This document shows, piece by piece, positions 52,001-61,000 of a DNA stretch of 64,000 nt. Every line of letters begins with the position of its first letter. Position 1 is the stretch's first letter. The translations under genes were made by a program, and so were the position numbers. This DNA comes from Branchiostoma belcheri (Eukaryota > Chordata > Leptocardii > Amphioxiformes > Branchiostomatidae), in assembly GCF_001625305.1 (NCBI RefSeq), contig NW_017804198.1, forward strand, positions 2,128,795-2,192,794. Direction: 5' to 3'. The notes under the pieces are model-generated. The model made no database searches and had not been told where the DNA came from. It saw nothing but the letters and a program-made list of their open reading frames with translations.

Positions 52001-55000
52001 AGTGTAAATGGCTGGAGGGGCAAGAACTTCTCAAGAATCACAAACAACTACAGGTTAGAAACTCAGGCCTGCTTTAAATCCAATTTAAGGCCACACCAAT
52101 TTAATTTCTTGGTTAACGGATTTTTCTAGAAAAATAATGGAGCGGGCGGCAAAAAAAATAAAAATAAAAACAGGCCTAGGCATCCTATAATGGCCCAAAA
52201 TGGTACAATAGGAGCCATGAAGTCAAGACACCAAATTTGAACTTTTAATGATACCAATTTTGCATTGAAAGATGGAATAACTCTAACAACTAGGAAGAAA
52301 AGGACTGTTTTCAACAGTTCAGGGCAAAATATGAGCATTTTGCAGTTGATTCTGAATTTTTATTTTTATTTGCAAATCAGAAAAAAATGGAGCGGGCGAA
52401 TCTGTTAACCAAGAAATTAAATTGGTGTGGCCTAAACATCATTTTTCCCCCAAACCGGGGGTTAGACGTGCTTGCATCAAGTGCCAATCTTTTTTTAAGC
52501 AACATTTTTACGAAGACTTGAAGTTTGCACAGATGACTTCTTGAAGACTCTAAGTTGCTTTACATGAGTTTAAACTTGAGTTACATGGAAACACAGCTTT
52601 CAAATTCTACCTGACAATGTGCATAACTCATTTATTACCCCAGCCTGTATTATTCAATGAAAGACTTTATTGTACGTTTATGCTCTTACAAGCTACATGT
52701 TTGTAAGTACATAGGTTAGGTCATGTACAAAAAATTACAGATGTCTTACTACAAAATAATTACTATACATTTACAATGTACTGTGAACTACTATGTAAAG
52801 GTTCAACTTCTTCTTGCCACTAAAGGCAGTTATATAAACATATAATGGAGCTGATAATACATCGGTTTGTCTAATTTCATAAGGAATACAAATTTTTTAT
52901 TGATGTACCTTGCTTGACATTATACATATGAGTGATTTATTAAGACTTTTCTGTAAGCAAAAGAAAGCACTCACCAATAACTTGAGAAGGGTTAGTTAGA
53001 CTAACTAGAACCGATAAAAAACCTTTTGGTAAGTGCTTTACTTTGCATACAGAAATAGTGAATAAAAAGTTCATAACTTCATTGTTGTGGTTGCAAGTTT
53101 CCTATCCTGTGATAAGATAGTAATGTCATCAATACAACTTAAGTCACGGAAATGAAAAGTAACCTACAATGGGTGTCACTGGAAGACAGAAGAAAAATGT
53201 CCAGACTTATGCATCGATGTACAAAAGGACTAATAAACTGGTGGACGTCCCAATTACTAAGTACCTATACCTGCCCAGAAGAGAACAAGAAATAGCCATG
53301 CCTTTAAGTACCGGAGTTGTCAACCAAGGATTGAGGTGTTCAAGAATTCATTCTTTCCTAGAACTATCGCAGAGTGAAACTCACTGTCACCAAGTACAGT
53401 AGGGGCGTTATCATAGATAGCTTTAAACAATGTCTAGAGTTAGAAGTTCAAGGGTTAGGTGTAGCAAGTCGATTGGTGTAATATAGCCAGCTGCTGCCGC
53501 GATACAGATACAGATAATGATTAGATAACTGTATTTCCTTATGTTGTCCAGGTGCACAGGTTAACCCTGTGCCTACATGAAGTCCTTGTTGGATGTCTGT
53601 CTGACCTTGGCTGTCTGTCAGCAGACTGGACACAGATGACAGGTCCCTACAGCTGGGGACAACTGGGCAGGGCCATTTCTCTACCAGGTGAGGTAGTCAT
53701 GACTGGTGAGCAGTGATCTAGCCAACATCCATCTTTCCATAATGACAGAATTTTGCCGCTCGTGATCAGGGCTCGAAATACTGGGTGCATGTGCACCCAA
53801 ATTTGGAGCTGTGTACCCATTTTCTTTCTGTGGGTGCACCAGTACACACAAATATTTTTGTAGGTTTACATATGTCAACTGAAGATGTTAAATGTACAGT
53901 AGTACTAGTATTCAGCATATTCTTAACATCTGTAAGTGTCAGAAAAATAGTAAAATCATTGTAGTATTTTCTTTAGAAACGAAAAATAATTAGTTTTTGC
54001 TGACATTCTACTTAATTTTTTATCTTATATGGTGCACCCACAGAGAGAGAATGATTTATTAAAAATAAAAACCTTCGCAGGTCCAGTGCTGAAGTGCATT
54101 ATTTGAAGGACGTGCATTGCAAAGTCACAAACACGTCCTTCAAATAATGTCAGAACTTTCACATTATACATTACACATAATACATTTCTAGTGTGTATTT
54201 TACATGCAGTGCAGGCATACACTCACTGACAGGTCTTTTGCCTCATCATCTATACATCTATGTGAATCTATACATTATGATATTTTCCTCTACTGCCAGT
54301 AACTTATTAGACATACAGTCCTTTGTTTAGAACATTGTTCTCTAACAATCATGATTATCCATCTCAAGGTTAAGGCCATTTTTTGTTTATAATCTGTTGT
54401 TCCCCTTCCTTGTGTTTCTAAATGCTATTTTATGCAAATATAGCAACGTGACTGAAATAGAATGATGGAATTTTTATCTAACATATTAGGAAGTTTCTCA
54501 TCAGTTACCCATAGATGCCTTACGCAGATTTTCTGCCAGGTTCCTTTCAATTTTTTTTATTAATGGATGGTCTTGGTCCTGAGGAAAGATTTGCTTTGCC
54601 ATAGCCAAAGCTTCTAGGAACGTTCTGTTAGCTGCTCTGAAATCACAGAGTTTGTACAAAGTTGTCCCCAGGTTGTTGAGTGCTGTAGCAATTTCAGGGT
54701 GTGCTGCACCATAACCATGGATTTGCCTTCTCATCTGTAGTGCCTGTTCATAGTAGCTGACTGCTCTCCTGTATTCACCCAGATCACCCCATGATACACC
54801 TAGGTTGTTAAGTGATGTGGCAATGTAAGGATGTGCTTTAGTCTCACCATAGATACCCCTGTACATTTTAAGTGCCTGTTCATGGTAGCTGATTGCTTTC
54901 CTGTAGTCACCCAGATATTGCCAGGCTGACCCAATGTTGGTGAGGCTGTTGGCTATGTTAGGATGCGGTGTACTCTGACCATAGATGTCCCTTTTCATCT

Positions 55001-58000
55001 GTAGTGCCTGCTCATAGTAGCTGACTGCCCTCCTGTATTCACGCAGACCACACCAGGCTTGGCCCAGGTTGCTAAGTGTTGTGGCAATCTGAGGATGTGC
55101 TTTGGTCTCACCATAGATACTTTTGGACATCATAATTGCCTGTTCATTGTACCAAATTGCTTTCCTGTACTCACCCTGATCACAACAAGCTTTACCCAGG
55201 TTGCCAAGTTCTGTGACAATGTAAGGATGTGCTTTATCCTCGCCATAGATACTCCTGTACATTTTAAGTGCCTGTTCATGGAAGTTGATTGCTTTCCTGT
55301 AATCGCCCATATTTCCCCAAGCTCTACCCAGGGTGCCAAGTGATGTGGCAATTTCAGGGTGTGGTGTACTCTGACCATAGATGTCCCTTTCCATCTGTAA
55401 TGCCTGTTCATAATAGCTGATTTCTCTACTGTATTCACCCAGAGCACCACAGGATACACCCAGGTTGCTCAGTAATGTGGCAATGTGAGGATGTGCTTTA
55501 GTCTCACCATAGATACTTTTGGACATCATAAGTGCCTGTTCATGGTATATAATTGCTTTCTTGTAATCACCCAGACTGTGCCAGGCTGTTCCCAGGGCGG
55601 CAAGTGATATGGCTATGTCAGGATGTGCTGTACTCTGACCATAGATGTCCCTTCTCATTCGTAATGCCTCTTCATAGCAGCTAACTGCTCTTCTGTACTC
55701 ACCCAGAGAACCCCAGGCTTGACCCATGTCGTTCAGATATATGGCAATCCTAGCATGTGCTTTATTCTGACCATAGATATTTCTGTACATCTGCAGTGCC
55801 TGTTCATGGAAGCTAATTGCTTTCCTGTAATTACCCAGACAGTGCCAGGCTGACCCAATGTTGCCAAGTGACATGGCAATATCAGGATGTTCTGTACTCT
55901 GCCCATGGATACTTCTGTACATCTGCAGTGCCTGTTCATAGTAGCTGATTGGTTTCCTCTGATCTCCCAGGCTGGACCAGGCTGTCCCCAGGTTGTTCAG
56001 TATGGATGCATTGTCATTGAGTAGATGTGCTGTACTCTGCCCATTGGTTTTTCCATGCATTGTTAGTGCCTGTTCATAGTAGCTGATAGCTTTGTGATGA
56101 TCACCCACCTCAAAACTAGCACGTCCAATATCACAAAGCAGCAGAATAATCTCCTCAGTGTTGGTTCCTTCAGCTGTCTTAAGAGCCTCGTGGTAGTGTC
56201 TGAGAGCCAGTCTATATTTACATAACTCACAGTACATCAGTCCTTGTACTATTGGAGAATTATCATACAAATCAGAGAAAGGCTGTAGGCCTGGATTCTT
56301 TTCAGACCATTTAGACAAAACAGATTTAAGAGGAACTGCTGTGTGATAGTATCTGAAAAGCTGTCTTTCATTTGGTAGATGAAAAACTGGCTTCATTTCA
56401 TTTCTTTGCACTTCTTCTTTGGGTAGTAGGGATGATTCCTGATGTTGATCTAGTACAGTTTCCATCGAGGCCAAAGCTGACAAGTTTTCCTTCTGTCCAC
56501 CATTTGCTATGTAGGTTCTGAGCCTGAGTTCTGCTGAGATGCTGGTAAGCACTGTCATGTGATGTGCATTGTTGGCACTGATCACTTGTTTCTTTTCCAT
56601 CTCTTCTATCATCTTCCAAACTGTGGTAGGTTTAATATGTGATGACAATGCCAAGCAATCAATTGCTAAAGCTGGGAAGCGATACAGTTTTTTCTTGACA
56701 TCAATCAACCTTGCTGTGATTGTTTCCTCATCACTATATAATAGTTTTCTGATGTTCTCCCTCTGTGTCTCCTCTGCCAGTTGTTGAGACATTTGCCCCC
56801 CATCAGCTTGCAGTACCTTCATTGTGATAGCCATATATGTTTCGATCAACTCCTGGTCCCCTGCTATCAGGCATGGGTTTCTCAAGATTGTGGCAAGGTG
56901 ATATCCTTCCTTCAGATACAATGTGGCATCCATTTGTAGTTTTGAAGCCATGTTGTTTGGGGTGCAGATGAGTTTACTGGTTCCTTGCCTACCCAGTGGA
57001 GTCTTGCTTGCCTTTGGCATGGAGCCATCAAATGCAAACCCACGAGGTGTAACAGAGTCATAGTACCAGTTGTCAAGTGGATTCTGAGAGTAGAAGTCAT
57101 TGAGAGTATTTTATTCCCAGTGCTGGGAGAATGGTTTCTCCCAGGTTGACCGCCTTGAGGTGTAGATAGTGGGTGAGGTTACAGAAATACACAAGACATT
57201 CTTCCCTTTCTTCTTCTACCAAGATGGCAAACTCCAGGTCTGAGTATGGAGTTACCAGTCCTGTGGCCTGTGAACCCAAACCTATCAGGGCATACTTACA
57301 GGGAAGTGGACCCATTAACCCAATACACTCATCTACTAGCTGGCTGATGAACTCCTTCCTTTGTTGTGTAATCCACTCAAACAACTGCCTGACAGCCTGA
57401 GCTCGTTTTGCTTCTATCTCTTTGACACGTGGGTCACTTTCATCCAGTGCATAGGGATCCAGCTGCTGGTCAATGGTTTCCATCTCCAGCTTGATCTGGT
57501 CTCGCATCTCCTTCAGCTGTTTCTTATGTTTATCTGTGTTGTCTAGGCTCTTATCATAATGAGTGTTCAAAACATATTTCAGAAATGATTTCTCTACCTC
57601 TGTAATAGCTCTTGCTTTGTTACTATTGAGGACTTGATCCTCTGACCTGGCTATTGCTGCACGGTAAAGTGCTGCTGCTTTGACCAAGTCTCCCCCGTCT
57701 CCTGTCTGCTGACCTCGCTTACTGTAGACATCCCCCAACTTGCACAGGGGCTCCACCTCTCTCTGGTACTGCTGGGCTTTGGGGTCTGAAGAAAAATCCA
57801 ATGTTGGACATATTACCTGTTAGTTAGAGTAACAATACAGGCAATGACCTGGGGTGACTGATTTCAAATCATAATGCTAACAGAAAATGGAATTTCTTTA
57901 AATTTAGAAGACTTTTTTGGCTCAGTCACTGTTGGTATCATTGTTCATTGTATTTCAATGTTTGAAATGTTTCAATGTCCTGTACCTGGCATGTGTACTG

Positions 58001-61000
58001 TCTTGAGTGCAGCTGCAAAGTGCTTCTCTGCTGAGTCCAGGTCTGCCCTGTCAAGGGATGATTCACCTTCCTTCATGTGGTCTTTGTACTGCAGCTGACT
58101 GACAGAAAAGACAGAATTGAATGTGTAATTGGGTTATTGTTAGGTGACTAAGTACGAGTATTATCATAATATAATCATTGTTATAATGCTAACTTTTCAA
58201 AAGATAAAGCTCAACAGTTAATTACTGTATCTATAAATAAGTCACAGTAAGTGAAGGTATCCCCACCTCTTTATATTACGGCTCTGTGTAACATCAGGTC
58301 TCGTCATGTTCCCAAACTGGTGTCCCAGGGATGATCTCTTTTCTCTTGGTCTTGGCTGCTGCAAGATGTACAATGTAATCTGTATTTCACAGATCTTGTT
58401 ATCCCCATAGTCTTCTATATATACGGTGTCCTACAAACCATTTTTAACCCAGAACAACATCACTTTGGAATAAGCTACCTTGTGATTGTTTGAGCTGGAT
58501 TGTTTCCCTTATGAGTATAACCTTATTAAAGCTTTTCAAGTCTAAGGTCAACAAACATCTGTCCTCACTGGCTGTACTGTAACTCAAAACATTATGCGTG
58601 GCTCCCATGAGCCTTGTTTTGTGGTAACCTAATGAAGTAAATAAACAAGTGTCCATTGGCGACAATTATCCATGAAGTTTTATATTTTGCAGATTGAGAA
58701 CAGAACTAAAAAACGGCTGTTCACAACACTCCGTCCGGAGGTCCAGACCTCCTTCATGGAGTAAAAAACCTTTTTGCCTGTACACTGATTGTATGATGTG
58801 AGAAGTTACATGTAAAGGGCCTTATGATAATACATAAACTACCTGTGAATGACAATGTCATAAACTGGATGAAGTATCCGTATACATTTTGTACAAGTGA
58901 AAAGTAAACCCTTAAGGTTCTCACCATTCTCACTGCTTCCCTGATCTTCTCTGCATAACTGATGCGATGACGTAGGGTTAGTTTTGTCTCAGGATCCTCA
59001 CATCTTGTCAGGGCCTTGTTGTACATGGCAGCTGCCTTGAAGAACTGGGATATATCGGAGGTTTTCTTGCCTTTCTGAAGGTAGAAATCTCCGAGAGATT
59101 TTAAACTCTCAAGCTCTAAGAATACATCACTATTTTCTATTGCAGTTACTAATGCTTCTGTGTAAGTGTCTTCAACAGATTTCCACAGTTTACCAACTTC
59201 TCTGTCTAAATTGTAGCAAATCTCTGCCACCCTTGAGACATTACATTCAGAAATGTCTGGTGACAATCTCTGATACTGTGGAGTGTACCCCTGCAGCAGT
59301 TGTCGGGAGAGTTTCTCCATGTAGTGAATACGGTGTTGCAGAGTTTGACCAATTTCTGGCTCTTTGCAGCACAGTAAGGCAGCAGCATACAGGGCAGCAG
59401 CCTTGTCAAACTCTTCTGAATCTTTAGTAAGCTTGCCTTTTTGAAGATGCAGGTCTCCAAGACTTTTCAGGACTTCTACCTCCATGAAGAGGTCCCTGGA
59501 AAGAATGGCTTCTCTCAGTGCCTGCCCATAGCCATGTTCTTGGCTGTGGCAACTGTTGAGGCACAACTCTAAATCCTGTAATTTGGCTGCCAGGCTGGTC
59601 ATATTGTTGTCAGACATTTTTGTGTTCTGTAATAACAATGACATAAAACATAAGTCCACACCAAGCTAATTTGTTGTTTCTTGGATTTTTTTCAAAAAAA
59701 TTATGAAGCGACAGGGCGAAAAAAAAAAAACAGGCCAAGGCACCCCATGATAGCCTGTTACAATATGAGCCATGAAATCAACATACCAGGCTAGTTTATA
59801 ATTAAAACAATAGATTTTGAACTTTAAATGGAACAAAGTTGCCTTGTTACATTGTAAAAACTTTAACAACTTGGAAGAAAATGACTTTCTTCAACCGTTG
59901 GGGCCAAAATATGTCTTTCATTAAGAACCTAAAAATTTTTTTTTTTCTTTTTTTTTGCAAATCAGAAAAAAATGGACAGGGCGAATCTGAGAAACAACAA
60001 ATTAAATTGGTGTGGCCTAAACATAAAAGAAGCAATTGGAAATGCTTTCTGCAAATACTAGTACACACTTATAAGACTGGACCTAAACCCATGGCATATA
60101 CATGTAAAATTGCATGTTGGCAAACATTTTAAATGCAATTTAAAATGCTAGTATATTAGAGTCAGTAGTAAACACAAAGCTCTTTAACAATATTATACCA
60201 AAACCCCTAGCCTGATTTGTCAGTGCAATGTTGCAGGTTGCTTAATTTTTCTTCTGCAATATTGAAAAAGGCTCTGCAGACTGCGGGTGGGTATTTCTAA
60301 CACTGATTCAGAAGCATTTATAAACCCCTGTAGCCTCTGTAACTTGCCAAGCTGAACAGACTCAACTACAGTACAAAAAGTCATGCAAATCTCACCTGGA
60401 TGACAGTGACTCCACAGCTGCCTGGGTCTAGGGACTTGCTTCTTTCTCACTGTGTCAGCAGAGTTTTGGGTTTAATTCCTCAGACTCAGCTGGGACTTTC
60501 CATGTTGTCATACCTAAGTCAGCAGTTAGTCCCATGACAATGTAAACTGTGACTAAGTATAATAGATTACTTATATTTATAGAGGGCCTGCATACCCTTT
60601 TTTGTAAGGTGTAATCAGGCCTTTTTAGACTTGGTAATTCGTAGCCAGCCTCCGCAAAAATCAACATAATTCGTAACAGTACATTAGCTGCAAAGCGTAA
60701 AGTCGTAATGAGCTCTGAGACTTTAACGTAATTCGGCGGCATAAATTTTGCGTAATTCGTAATCACTATCCCCCATGCAGGCCCTCATATTAGCAATACA
60801 CCTAGGCCTCCTTTTTTACCAGTGTGCACCAGACCAGTGCAAGTAAGCTTTATCCACTGCTGTCAAATGTAGAAATACCCAATAAATATCTGATTTTAAG
60901 GTGAAAAAGGGCCCAGTTGCAAGTTCTGAATCAATACGTGACCAAAAACTATTTTCTCAGTAAGAGTTTGGCTTTCTTTCAAGCTTGCGTGACTTGGCAG

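Noticed and set aside
54501-57785. NTase-TPR gene as an old pseudogene
   Set aside because: Only one frame break, good splice sites and 839 clean codons after it; a recent or technical indel fits better.
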